A DNA stretch of 64,000 nucleotides from Mortierella sp. BCC40632 (lineage: Eukaryota; Mortierellomycota; Mortierellomycetes; Mortierellales; Mortierellaceae): assembly GCA_011634665.1 (NCBI GenBank), contig WAEK01000005.1, positions 2,923,001 through 2,987,000 on the forward strand, given 5' to 3'. The first letter of the stretch is position 1. Each line of letters starts with the position of its first letter. The position numbers and the translations under genes were made by a program. Below, one piece after another: positions 11,280 to 22,249 of the stretch. The notes beneath the pieces were generated by a model. It saw only the letters and a program-made list of their open reading frames with translations. It made no database searches and was not told where the DNA came from.

Positions 11280-12826
11280 CTACTGATGATTGTCAACGGT
11301 GGTCTCTCTTGGATCCTGACCCCAAGCAAAATCAACCCATTTGTCAATGGTCCTGAATCCTGCTTGCTTTTGTCGCTCCGACATATAGGGGAGACAGGCA
11401 TCTGACATGAATGTAAACTGTTTCTCCTCCTGGCTATCCGACTCAAACGACTCCCAACCCACAAGACTTTGCTCGCCTTGTTGACTCTTGAGAACTGTCA
11501 TGACAGATGTGTCCTCGGGCACAGAAGAAGCCGGGGTCTCCTTTTTCTCGGACGGGGCTTGCTCTGCTTCTGAATGCATGATGGCTCGTTTGAAAAGAAA
11601 TTCGTCTTGGGAGGGGTTGGATGAGGTTGAATAAATCATATGATATCCTGCTGAAGCTGAACCATTGGAATGACCCATCAACGTAATCTCATTTGGATTG
11701 CCTCTAAAATGATGGATATTATGACGGATCCATTCCAGAGCCAACTTTTGGTCATGTAGTCCCCAATTCGTCTCTTCCTCATCGTTTTTGTTCTCATGTG
11801 GATTGGCTCCTTGATTGGACTCGAGTAGATTCTTGTGTGGGGCAGAACCGAGTGGTCCCAGTCGAAAGTTGATGGTGACAACAATGACGGGCTTGTTCAG
11901 TGCGATCGACCTCTTGACAACATTTGTGGCATCTGTATTTTGGCCATTCATGGTGATCAAAAGCAGTATCAGTATAAAAAAAAAAAAAGGATAGATGGAC
12001 GAGAGGAGTTCGCAATTACCGTTTTTTGGGAGGGCGTTTCCGCCATGTTGGAGTCCGCCACCATGGATATAGCAGATGACGGGCATATTGTCTGCACACC
12101 GGGGCGCAAAGACGTTCAGATTGAGACAATCCCGTTCTGAAAACTTGAATCCTGGACCGGGTAGACCCAGCATGGTTGTCCTAAGGTTGTTGACGGCCTC
12201 AGTCGACTGTGGGCACATGGGACTATTTTTTTTTTTTTAGAGCGTTGGTAGGGAAATGCAACAAGTGGAATGATGTGAGACAGAGACAGTTTGTACTGCA
12301 TTTTTTTTCTCACCTAGATCTTATCAACCCCGATCCTTTCTTACCCGAGAACAGTAGCATCTCGAATCCCACTCCATGGTTCTGGGGCGACAGCATGGGT
12401 CCATCGCTCCTGAATAATACCGAAAGGAATATTAAGATACTTGGTCAAGAGTCGACTCGGGTCCATCTCTCCTTGAACAATCCCCAGTCCTTCGATCATC
12501 GCCAATTGAGGGTCTGGATGGTAACAACTGTTAATCTTGGAGGTCAGAGCGGGTGGGTCAAATGACAGACTAGTCCTTGTCAATGACTTGGACGGTTGAT
12601 AAGATGATTGCCGCTGCGATTGTTCATCTGAAGGAAGAAACTCCTTAGATCGTGGCAGCGTACGGTCACTGTCTGGGTCAAGACCAAGACTGATCAATGC
12701 AGCGCGTTGTGCGGGGGTCTGGAAACGTCCCGTAGCGAGAGAACGGGCCTGGAGGGAGGATAAAGCTGAAAGTCGGCCCAAAACCCTTGAGACTCTCATG
12801 GAGGTGCTCCTTGAAACAAACGACAT
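11280..12826 (-). CDS. Degenerate type-B carboxylesterase, probably inactive
   Basis: Three exons are inferred on the minus strand: 12826-12345, 12222-12020 and 11932-11280, giving 445 residues. Residues 1 to about 100 have no esterase counterpart and start with an Arg/Ser/Leu-rich stretch ending RSLATG, which resembles a mitochondrial presequence. The fold then starts (TKYLNIPFG, WSGIRDATV), with the oxyanion motif HGGG at 214-217, VIVVTINFRLG, and a nucleophile elbow GHSNG with Ser about 317 (GESAG in active relatives). Soon after the elbow, similarity stops. About 60 charged residues follow, and then a C-terminal fragment resumes (WVDFAWGQ). The roughly 200 residues that normally hold the catalytic Glu and His are missing. 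Compared with the intact paralogue at 38849-40831, it shares the phase-2 intron after the DATV motif. Probably a pseudo-esterase or a decaying gene; frames and splice sites are still intact. Confidence 0.75.
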
Positions 12827-13325
12827 GGTAGAAGAACAAAAAAAAAGGTCTTGCTTCTATTGCGACTTGTCCTTGTGCTGCTGTTGTTGCTGTTCCCGCT
12901 GTTGTTCCTTTGGTCTGTTCTTAGTTAAGATCCTGTAGTGATATCTGCTTGCTCGAACGGTGGTTGTTTCTGCAAAAGTTGGAAGGGAGAGGTGAGTAAA
13001 AAGAGAGTTGAGCCGAGACGCACCTCGTTATCTTGGCTTGGGACTGCTATCTCTGCGTGTCACACAAGAGAGAGCGAACTCTTACACTCATGCAAGGCGT
13101 CATCCTTTCTCTCCTTTAACCTCCCCTTTTTTCCCTTGACACTCCTCCACCTGCGCGGAAAACCCAGTGCATTTATGCAGGGAACAATCTCCCCCTGCTA
13201 CTATCGACAAGAAAAGAAAGGAGAGAAATTGCTTCAAGAGTGTGGTTTGGAGAAGATGAGTGATGGCAGACATCTTTTTTGTTTTGTTTTGTTTATTATC
13301 TTGCTACTGTTATTACTGCCACCTT
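12827..13325. other. Intergenic region upstream of the degenerate esterase
   Basis: About 500 bp with a TGCTGTTGTTGC-like triplet stretch near 12875-12910 that probably belongs to the esterase leader or promoter. No supported gene. Confidence 0.45.
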
Positions 13326-16300
13326 TTAGTAGGTGATGCCTTGACCAATGTTCAAGACGAGATTCTTCTTGTTCCTTTGACTTGGCTGCCGATAAAGTAC
13401 TCTAGGTGGCGGGGAAGACATAGTGTCTACTTGAGCTGGCTGAGAACCAAAGGTATCCATCTGTCTACGGTTGTCGGTCAAGATTGTCATCTGTTCTTCA
13501 ATCGGAACTTGATATGTATGAGCAAAACTGGTCTCGTGGTGGTTGTAGAAAGGATGCTCACTACTGCCCTTTCCCAAATATTCTGGTGGTGTGCTATTCG
13601 AATAGCCTTGCATCGGGTTCACAGATGGCTGTGTAGGCGCCGGATACGATGGTGCAAACGAAAGCCCCAGTCCGATATATGGCTCCTTCATGGACCACTC
13701 TTGCCCAGGAAACATAGAGCCATTGGCCGGCATGGAAGGGTGAACCTGTTGACCCAGCTCATATTCGTTCGGAGAGCTTTGTTGAATATGAAAGAGAAGC
13801 GGCGACAAATCCAGCGGATGCACCATGCGGTCTTGAATTTCTCCATTGAATGGTCGATCTGACGTGTAGGATGGGTGAACGTTTCCTTGTTGATGCTCAC
13901 CATAGTGGTTATTTCCGTCAAAGGGAATATGGTCGAGCTCCAAGGCTTCCTTCAAGCTCATGCCTCTCCTAGCTCCCATCCTAGGTGGACTCTCCGATTC
14001 TACTTCATAGTCCAAGGGATCGTCATTCCTGTATTGGTCCAGAGCTTCCTCAACTGCGTCATAGTGTTTCCAGGAAATGATGCTGCCTCGCTTGCTTGAC
14101 TCGACTCCAAGACTTTGACTCCGGCGATGCAGACTATTTCTATTGATTGCACGACTACCCTCCTGTAAAGTCACTCCATTGTTACCACGACCATCAATAT
14201 CGCAATGTCCAGCATAGGGCGTATTGATGTGAATCATCTGGCTCAGTTGACTAGGAGTTCTCATCCATGTCTTGGGTTGTGAAGTCAAAGGACTTGCTGA
14301 TGTCGTCAAAGACGCTTGTCCAGATGTTCGAACACTCTTCAGATGCTCATCCGCCACAAAACCCTGGATCGAAATGGGAAGAGAACCCTTGCGAGCTGGG
14401 AATGTACGCTGGTTCGCTGATGCGTTCGCAATCCCTGCCGATTGTTGGTGATACATCGGATTAGAGAGTGAGTCCGCCAAGGAGGGGGAGGAGGCGACAG
14501 TTGAGTAACCGTATCCAATGCTGCTGTTCACACTGCCCTGTCGCTGTGTCCGGGTCTCTCCATAGGCATATGCAGGGCGTGGCAGATCAAGCTCATCCAT
14601 GGGCGAAAAGAAATCCCTATCCTGAGGAAATCCAGCTTGTGTCGAAAACTTCTGAAGGCCCATGGACAACACGATCGGTATACTTCCATGTCGAGTATTT
14701 TCGTTGCGCTGAAGACCTTGGTTGCTCTCCAGAACTGAGCCACATGGTTCCACTCCATTATTCATTCTACGGCGCACAGGCGCAGAGGTTGAGTTCTCGG
14801 TAAAGAGTTTATCCCGCTTCTCTCCCAAGGGCTCTTCCAAAGCTGGGATGGTTGGGGAGCTCGGCGGGATGTTGCTTCGCCAATTCTCGATCGTCTCTTG
14901 TGAGTGCATACTTCCGCATCGACTGTTGGTGCGTTTTATATAGTTGAAACTGCGGGTAAAGCTTTTTTGGCGGTCAAGTGTAGAGGAGTCCTTGATGTGG
15001 GATTCTTCATTGTTCTCGATCATATCGAGTGGATGTATATACATGTTGGCAATGGTCATATTGGAGTCTTGTTGAGTCAAAGAGTTTTGCCGAGCGGTAG
15101 AGTGAAAGTCGGATGGCTTTGGACAAGATACATCAGAGTCAAAAGGATGGATTGGCGGTTGATATTCACTACTCTTGAAGCTGTTTATGCTGGACTCTAG
15201 ATTGGCTGTCAAAAATCCATGAGACGCAGGTTGTAAATCATCTGCTGATCGAAAGGCGCTAGCGGGACGCATAGGGTCATCGATTGGGAGTGGGGGTTGG
15301 GACAGTAGAACTGCTTGGATCATGCGTTCGGAATGGATACTCTTTAGTAGGTCATCATAGAACGTGAGAGTGGTGTCTCTTGTCCTAGTTGCAGCTACGG
15401 TACCAGATGGACTCAAGGGGGACGGAGAGCCAAGGCGAGATATACCTGGTCCTGTCCGCCATGACATGGATGATTCGCCGATAATTGTTGTATGCGAGTC
15501 CTTTCTTTGATAAGGGAGTGTTGAGCCTAGATACTGGCCTTCACTATAGCTCTCTTTAGGCTCATCGCTGGGTGACGATAGAGTCACCATTGGGAAAGTA
15601 TTGCCGGGTGAAGGTGGTGTAAATTGTGAAGCACATGTATCTGTAGGGTAACCCGCATGGCTAGACTCCTCAGCTGACCCAAGGTCGATCTGGTAAAACT
15701 CGTCACCTCCTGTACTAATATTTCTACCGCCCGGCGCAGAGTTCTCCTGATATGGTTCAAATGATTTCTCTTCCGACAAATGGTCGTATCTCTCCTGATA
15801 TGGGCGCACCTCAATGTGGGCTGAATGGTCTAAGTTACTTGCGACATCAATCTCACTCTTGGTATCTTTCAAGTAACGGGTACGTGAGGAATCCAGGTTT
15901 CCTTTCTCCAAATGGGCAGATGCAAGGGAACGGATCCTGCATACCAAATAAATGGTTTCAAAATTAGGTTAGTATCCATGTCTTTGTATCAACCGTAGTT
16001 TTTTTTTTTTTTTTGTTCCTAAGCACCAACCACAAGAAAAAAAATTAATTGCGTACCTCTCTTCGATGTCCTTTGACATTGACTTTCTGACTCTACCGAG
16101 ACAACAGAGTGTTGAGGTAAAAGCAACGCTCGCCACAACCACCCTGATGAGTCTTAGAGCATGTACAACGAACGAGACCCCCATAGCAATCAGAGTCACT
16201 TTTAAAAGTATTCCCTGAGATTCGTTAAAATTGCTCAGAGCCATGGATTGGAATGCACGAGCCGAAGTAGCAAATTCCGGTGCACGGTGAGCAGCATAGA

Positions 16301-17081
16301 GCATTCCGGCAAAGAGAACCGTTCGAGGCAATGCCACGAGCACTAGTACAGATCCTATTTTATTTGAGCGTTTGTCCCAGGAAGTTTGGGTCGTTAGCAT
16401 GTGAGAGTTGTTTCCATATCCAGGAGTTGGAATCTGAGCGCCATAGGGAGGAGAGGAGAGGGGCCATGCCCAACTGCATTTTACGATGTGAAAGTAGTAC
16501 AAAGTACAACAACCAACTAATAATGTACCTTGCAGACCAAAGTATATGGCCATGACCATCCATTGCCGCACACTTTTGCCCCAACCGATGGCCGAAAGGA
16601 GACAAAAGTGTGAGTATGATTTCATACCCCAGAGTTGAAAGGCATTCGCATGAAGATATGCCCGTGGGATGTTGTTCGAGCCTACAATGGACCTGGCCCT
16701 CACCCAGTCCCAGAGGAGGACCATTGTTGTCAAGGCGGTCGATCCTGTAATGATCCAATGGGCCGAGTCGGCGACTTTTTCGAGAATGCTGCATTCATCT
16801 GAACAATGCTGAGATGAGAGTGTTTTCTCTGGTGTGGAGGGTTGAGGGGATAGAGTGCGAAGAGAATCGAAAAGTCCAATATCTAGGAGGCGATGAGTCC
16901 ATTGGTGGTAGACCACTAGACTGACACAGACAAAGATATCTGTAACGAGTAATAGCAGTGAGCCCAATAAACATATCCATAGGAGCATGTACTTTGCGCT
17001 CAGGGAAACGTTTCGCTTCCTGAAATCTGAAAGTTGAACATCCGAAAACCATTGTGGGGCTGCGCTTGGATGCCGCATCAT
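13326..17081 (-). CDS. Multi-pass membrane protein with 850-residue disordered tail
   Basis: Two exons on the minus strand, 17081-16057 and 15936-13326, join in phase 2 across a GT-AG intron of 120 bp and give about 1211 residues. The first 340 residues contain six or seven hydrophobic segments (about 30-58, 105-128, 150-165, 172-192, 240-265, 285-325). The remaining 870 residues are rich in Ser, Pro, Gln, Asn and His without a recognisable fold, and include many Ser/Thr-Pro and Arg-x-x-Ser sites of the sort targeted by kinases. I do not recognise the family. The layout (membrane core plus long cytosolic tail) is common in fungal sensors and channel-like proteins, but no signature supports a specific role. 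The start at 17081 is the first Met; a second Met follows directly. Confidence 0.75.
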
Positions 17082-18591
17082 TTTTTTCCTTGGACGAGTC
17101 GAGGTTATTAGGGGATGGGGATAAAATAAGGGGAAGGGATAAGGTAGAATGTCGGGGAATACCGGCGGAATGGGGCGTTGGGAGAGACGATGGTAGTGGT
17201 TGTCTGTTGCTACTGGAGATGGGTTTCCTCAATCTGGGCGTTGGTATAAGTAGTAAGTGGTCATAGAAGAGGTGCAGAGTGGGGTCGCATAAAGAGTAGA
17301 GGAGCCGGGTCCTTGGGACAGCTGTGAAAGAGAGAGAGAGAGAGAGAGAAAGAGAAGAGAGAAAAGAGGGTGTCGTGAAGCAGGAGCAGGAGAACACAGC
17401 GATAGGTGCTTGGTCCAGAAGGAAGAAGAGGAAACGGAGAGACGGAAAGGGACAAAAGTGTATGCAAGGTCGAGGGGTGAGATGGAGAAGAGGTCGAGTA
17501 GTGCTGTCAATAGACGATGATCTCTATTTTTTATGTTATGTCTGTGTGGTGCCTGGGGAGTGTGGGAGGATGGAGAGAGATGGAGTCTGAGCTGTCTTTA
17601 CAGGCGAGGGTGGAAAAGGTAAGAGCGTAAGAAGGAAGGAGGCGTTAGGCGGATGCTGATGACGAATGTGTGGGAGTAGAGAAGTGAAAGAGAAGATGGC
17701 AAGCAGGAAGCGTGCTAAGAGAGAAGAAACAGGAAGTGAGTGAGCGGCAGAAAGGCGCCGGATCGGATTGCATCGGTGCTGGACAGGCTTGTGCTTGTGC
17801 GACCGTTTTTTTTTCTCTCTCTCTTTCTTTGATGCGTGGAAGATGCGCCCGATGTTGTGATTGTTGAACCAAGAGTGTGGGAGGCTTAAGAGAGTAGGAG
17901 AGGGTGCAAAAGTGAAAGAGACAAAAGATGAGGAAAGGACTGTGGCAAGGCAACAAGGCAAACTGCTATTCTGTTGCCCTGATGGTGTGTTTACCCCGAA
18001 ATGCGTTGGCTGACTGCTCGCTCGTCCATGGCGACCGGTTAGTCTGAACTCGCTGAGGTAGAGCGCCCACTGACCCACCTCGAGGCCAAAGGAAAGGAGG
18101 TACCGAAGAGTAACAGAAATCAAGGGGAGGGGTGCACAATAAAGGAGAGCAGAGTACAACAGAACAACATCATCTCCACGATGAAAAAGCCCGACCTCCA
18201 GCTGGGGAGGAGAGTCGGGTTTGTGTCCTACGGAGGCCTCGTCTCCTTCCCCTCCGTCTTCTCTTGCCCATCGCTCCTTTTCCCTCTCATCTCATCTCGT
18301 CTCGTCTCGTCTTGTCTCGTCTCGTCTCGCACTTGATCAACCCCCGACCTAGATGAGCCAGCAACGGGCAACGGCTAGCGAGTCCATGTTAGGCTTAAGC
18401 AGTCGGCTCTGAATCCTATCGCCGGGTTTGGATCCGTTGCTGGGGCATACGACCACACTTCTTTCATTATCCCTCCTTCTCTCTCTTCGCCCCCCGCCCC
18501 CCTGAATTGCACAGCGTTCCAGTCTACAAAGCATGGATCTTGATCATATTCAGTCAAGGATCGTCTTCTCATATCTTGTGTAAACAGTTAT

Positions 18592-18593
<2 letters not shown>
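17082..18593. other. Intergenic region with purine-rich and pentamer repeats
   Basis: No supported gene. It is probably the promoter and leader of the minus-strand membrane protein. It contains an (AG)n run at about 17326-17350, a G/A-rich stretch to about 17640, and a TCTCG-type pentamer repeat at about 18287-18330. Confidence 0.45.
18287..18330. repeat. Pentanucleotide (TCTCG)n-like repeat
   Basis: Eight imperfect copies of a five-base unit (TCTCG, with TCTCA and TCTTG variants) occur in tandem. Confidence 0.75.
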
Positions 18594-18655
<62 letters not shown>

Positions 18656-18656
18656 G
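18594..18656. repeat. (AG)n microsatellite
   Basis: About 28 uninterrupted AG units, followed by an imperfect G/A-rich stretch to about 18672. All open frames across it are repeat artefacts. Confidence 0.95.
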
Positions 18657-18672
18657 GAGGGAGAGGGAGAGC

Positions 18673-20033
18673 CCAGAGTAAGGACGCCCCATGGAGATGG
18701 GGAGCCGCGCTTGAAGGCGAGAGGTACACCAGGCCGGATACCAGATGTTGGCAACGTGCAAGGAGTCCTTGCGGAGAAACCTGTCGTCGCAGCATGATGG
18801 ACGTTTCATGCATGACTGAATGCTCGGCGGTGCCCCCTCTCCTCCCCCCTCGTCTGCTATTGACCGTTCGAAAGGTAGAACAGCAGAAATCGTCACTCTT
18901 GAGTACCCCTTTGCCGTACCTGGAAATCCCAATTACTGTTGAGATGGACTCTACTGTCGACATGTTTTATAGAATCTATTGCATGGAAATAAAGTCAGAC
19001 TCTGCATGCTCGTATCCGCTAGTCGCATAATCAGAGTTGAGCTACTCGTAGAAATGATTTCCGCTGCGGATTACGGCTCTAGGTGTGGAAAGATGTTATG
19101 TCTCTTCAGATTTTACAAGCTTCTTTCATCCTCCATGATCCAACTAGAGTTGAATGAACTATGGGATGAAATTTGAAATCAATTTGGTAGAGACCAATAT
19201 TGACCAAGACCTAATGGACGTGCTGGAATCATCTGGTCGATACCACGGGTAATGATTAGCGGTGGTGTCTACAGTCGTTTGCCTGTCAGTCTAGTCGTGT
19301 CCAGGTTCCTGTTAGTCAAATCAATGCGTGTCTTTGGTTTGATCAGCACGAAAGGTTCACAGGAAATCCACTGACTTTGCCTGCAATAATGGCCATTTGC
19401 AATAGCCTAGTATATTCGAGAAAAAAGGGTTAGTCATGAACTACTCGATGGTTCAAGATCTGTCCGAAGACTAAGTCTCATAATAACAAGATCTCCTCCA
19501 TTTTACCTCCAGCAACCTATTTAACTGCCTCACAACTGACTATCAAACATGAACCCTTCCTCATTGATAATAATGGCTACTGCGAATCACAAAGCAGTTT
19601 GGGCGACTTCCCCAGTACTTGGTCAACCTTTATCGCCCTTTAGTTACGCTTCTAGAACCGGCTTGGATCTGGTATCAAGGATGCATACAATCGAGCCTTA
19701 AGCTTCTAGAAACCTCGCTGAATCCCAGTCAATCACTGATGGGTTTTTTTTCTATTTTCCCATAAAATGAGTGGCTGAACAAAGGGCCAAGTCGCACTCC
19801 CCCACAAATCCTCGAAAGCGGTGGATGGGATATGTCTTGGTTTAGAGAACTGGGAAGAAAGAGAACAGATTCTGGCGCACGCTCGAGCCACTTTGTCCCT
19901 GATCACGACCTTGGGGTGGCTTGGTGTAAGCTTCGGGGCTTATTCATTCCAAGATTGCAGGCATCCCTAAACCTTGTCTCTTTTCACCGAGAAAGAGCCT
20001 GGCATGATTGCTAATGCATTGCCGAATGCAATG
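18673..20033. other. Intergenic region, mixed composition
   Basis: About 1.4 kb of balanced composition with no long frame, domain or clear RNA gene. Short frames of 60-78 codons occur but have no support. Confidence 0.45.
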
Positions 20034-20040
20034 TATAAAA
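20034..20040 (+). promoter_or_regulatory. TATA box
   Basis: TATAAAA lies 104 bp before the ATG at 20138 of the HHE-domain gene, a typical core promoter spacing. Confidence 0.6.
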
Positions 20041-20137
20041 GGTGGCCTGAAATCACCTTCGAGGTTTGTCCAACACTGCAACTCGGCTATCTAACATCAA
20101 GATCAAGAAAAGAATCAATCCTTTCACAAAACTCAAC

Positions 20138-20614
20138 ATGAGCAATTTCCACAAGTCATACTATGACCACTTGGTGGCTATTCACAACCGACTCCGATAT
20201 GAGCTCAAACACTGTCTCCACACCCTCCCCAATTGCTCACAACCAGCATCTCTCCGAAGTACCCTTTTCAAGGTTATACAATTCACTTCGCACCTTCAGG
20301 GCCACCATGATCTCGAGGAGGCCGTAGTCTTCCCTTCCTTTGCCCTCGTTACCGATATCTCGCACTGGAGCCATTCCCACGAGGAGCTCCACAGCACTCT
20401 GGACAAGGTCCGCAAGCTTGCAAGAGAGGGGCTTGAGCAAAAAGATGGAGACTTTTCAGAAGGCAAGGTCAAGCTTGTGGAAGAGCTTCAGAACCTTTCC
20501 GACATTGTCCTACCCCATCTCACGGACGAGGAGGTCCTAAGTCATCCTTCGGAAACCATCAAGCTGTGGCCAACAGAGAAGGATATGCGCAAGGCCTTCC
20601 CCTGGATGGGATAA
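20138..20614 (+). CDS. Hemerythrin-like HHE cation-binding protein
   Basis: Single-exon gene of 158 residues from the ATG at 20138; the frame is open upstream but without an ATG. The chain is helical and carries the spaced His and Glu residues of the HHE domain: His in AIHNRLRYEL near residue 15, GHHDLEE near 52, HSHEEL near 78 and LPHLTDEE near 130. This matches a four-helix bundle that binds a di-iron or similar metal centre. In fungi such small HHE proteins are cytosolic and linked to oxygen, nitrosative or metal stress, but the specific role is not shown here. A TATA box 104 bp upstream and an AATAAA 74 bp after the stop frame a compact transcription unit. No signal peptide or membrane segment. 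Confidence 0.85.
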   Translation: MSNFHKSYYDHLVAIHNRLRYELKHCLHTLPNCSQPASLRSTLFKVIQFTSHLQGHHDLEEAVVFPSFALVTDISHWSHSHEELHSTLDKVRKLAREGLEQKDGDFSEGKVKLVEELQNLSDIVLPHLTDEEVLSHPSETIKLWPTEKDMRKAFPWMG

Positions 20615-20687
20615 ATCTGACAAGTCTCCTATAGATTAAGAAAGCGGGAAGAGGTCCTAATACCAACAAAACAAAAACTAAAAAGCA

Positions 20688-20693
20688 AATAAA
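20688..20693 (+). terminator. Candidate polyadenylation signal (AATAAA)
   Basis: AATAAA lies 74 bp after the stop of the HHE gene in the sense orientation. Confidence 0.45.
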
Positions 20694-20916
20694 TACTTAA
20701 TCTCTTCTTCCTTGCCTTGAATCATCTTTGCTTCCCATCTTAATGCTTCAAGCTATCATTCCTTTTCCTCAACTCGCTCTTCATTCGTTTTATTCTTTTG
20801 CTTCCACTGCATTTGTCTTTCCCCTTCTTCACTTTGCCATGGCGTTTTCACTAATCCTAACAAAATGTCAATGGGAAGCAATCGAGTCTACTAAGGATGC
20901 AGCTCCTTCAGTGCCT

Positions 20917-21981
20917 TTATTTAGTTCGTAGCCGCTTTGCTTTCTTGCCTTTGGCCATGTCATCCGCTCCGTCCTCTTCTAGACTCTGCTCGTTGTCACT
21001 CTCACTACTTGCCTCCTCCTCCTCATCACTCCAATTACTGATAGGTCCTCCCTTATTCTCTGACTTTGCCGTTTTGGTGTGACCAGATTTGTTGTCCCCA
21101 CCTAGCGTCTTTGGTGGCCGTGGAAATTCTCCGTTCAATCGCCTCTTGTGAATATCCTTTCGGATCTCGGCCTGTGTCCTGATCTGCTCTTCATCGGTGT
21201 GTGGTGAATCTGGGTAGATCGAGATGTACTCTTCTTCCTTTGGGAAGTGCTGTATTAAACCCAACAAGAAAAAAAATGGCAATTAGAATGGAGATTGTCC
21301 CTTTGCCTTAATACTGGAAAAAAGAAGAGAAAAGGTTCTCAACACCCACCCCCTTCTGCAAACACGCGCATTCACACAAAGGTCTCTATGTATCACCAGT
21401 ACAACAAAAGACTAACCTTAATATACAAGAGATCAAGCTCCAGGTCTGCAATCGTCTTGGATTCTTCTTCGGATTGTTCATAGTTAGGATGTTGTCGCTT
21501 GTAGTTTGAGATTTTCTTACCAGCGCGCCGCAGCTCTAATAGATACAGATTCAAAACCCAGAATGCATTGTTAGCTCGATTTATCAGGGTGTTTTACTTT
21601 TATTTAGTACCCACCTTCCACAGGAACTCTCCCTTTCCTCTTCTTCCTCTCCTTTCACGCTTCCACAGAAACCAACGCACCTGTAAACTTGATGGTCTTT
21701 GACTTTTTGGATCCACTCTGGTTGCTTGTTATTGATACTGAGACCGACTTTGAAGAGGAGATGGGTTCGCCCATGGCTTCCAGTTGTCGTTTAAGATCCT
21801 CAAGTTTTTGATTGGTCTCCTCAACGACCTCACCTGGTAGATCTTTCAAGTGATCCTTGTTCTTGACGAGGCGTTCCATATCACGGATCTTTCGTTTCAA
21901 GAGGCGGCGTGGTGCCTTGGAAGGCGCCACTTTTCGGACAAAAGCTTTTTTGGGTTTTGTTGATTCTTCTTTTTGTTCCAT
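20917..21981 (-). CDS. EFG1: Efg1-like rRNA-processing protein
   Basis: Four exons are inferred on the minus strand: 21981-21739, 21680-21615, 21533-21417 and 21249-20917, all in phase 0, giving 252 residues. The N-terminal part is basic and coiled-coil-like (RRLLKRKIRDMERLVKNKD and a following KLEDLKRQLEAM), as in Efg1, a nucleolar protein needed for early 18S rRNA processing in the SSU processome. The C-terminal block carries LLYIKHFPKEEEYISIYP, which resembles the Efg1 signature around FPK-x-KYISL. It ends in an acidic, Lys-rich tail (SDEEEEASSESD and GKKAKR), fitting a nucleolar protein. The first intron would be only 58 bp; without it the frame runs to a stop at 21655, so the middle of the model is uncertain. 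Divergent from the APC7-like gene, 268 bp away. Confidence 0.65.
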
Positions 21982-22249
21982 TGTGAGAAATGAGCAGGGA
22001 CCTCCTTTTTTTTTTTTTCTTTTCTTTCTTTCTTTTTTTTTGTTGTTGGTTTCTTTTTTTAGGGATGCTGCAATGGGTAAGGAAAGAAAAAAAGAAAAAA
22101 AAAAAGTTGTAATAGTTCAAAAAAAAAAAAAAAAAAAAAAAAGAAAGGCAAAGGAGGCTTATTCCACGTGATTGTGGGCAACAAGGGCGAATGAGAGAGA
22201 AAGACATGGACATTTCGCGACCTATAACCATCCAGGACATATGTAACAC

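Noticed and set aside
18507..18963. Open frames on both strands over the AG repeat
   Set aside because: A dinucleotide repeat is open in all frames by nature; the peptides are Arg-Glu or Ser-Leu repeats.
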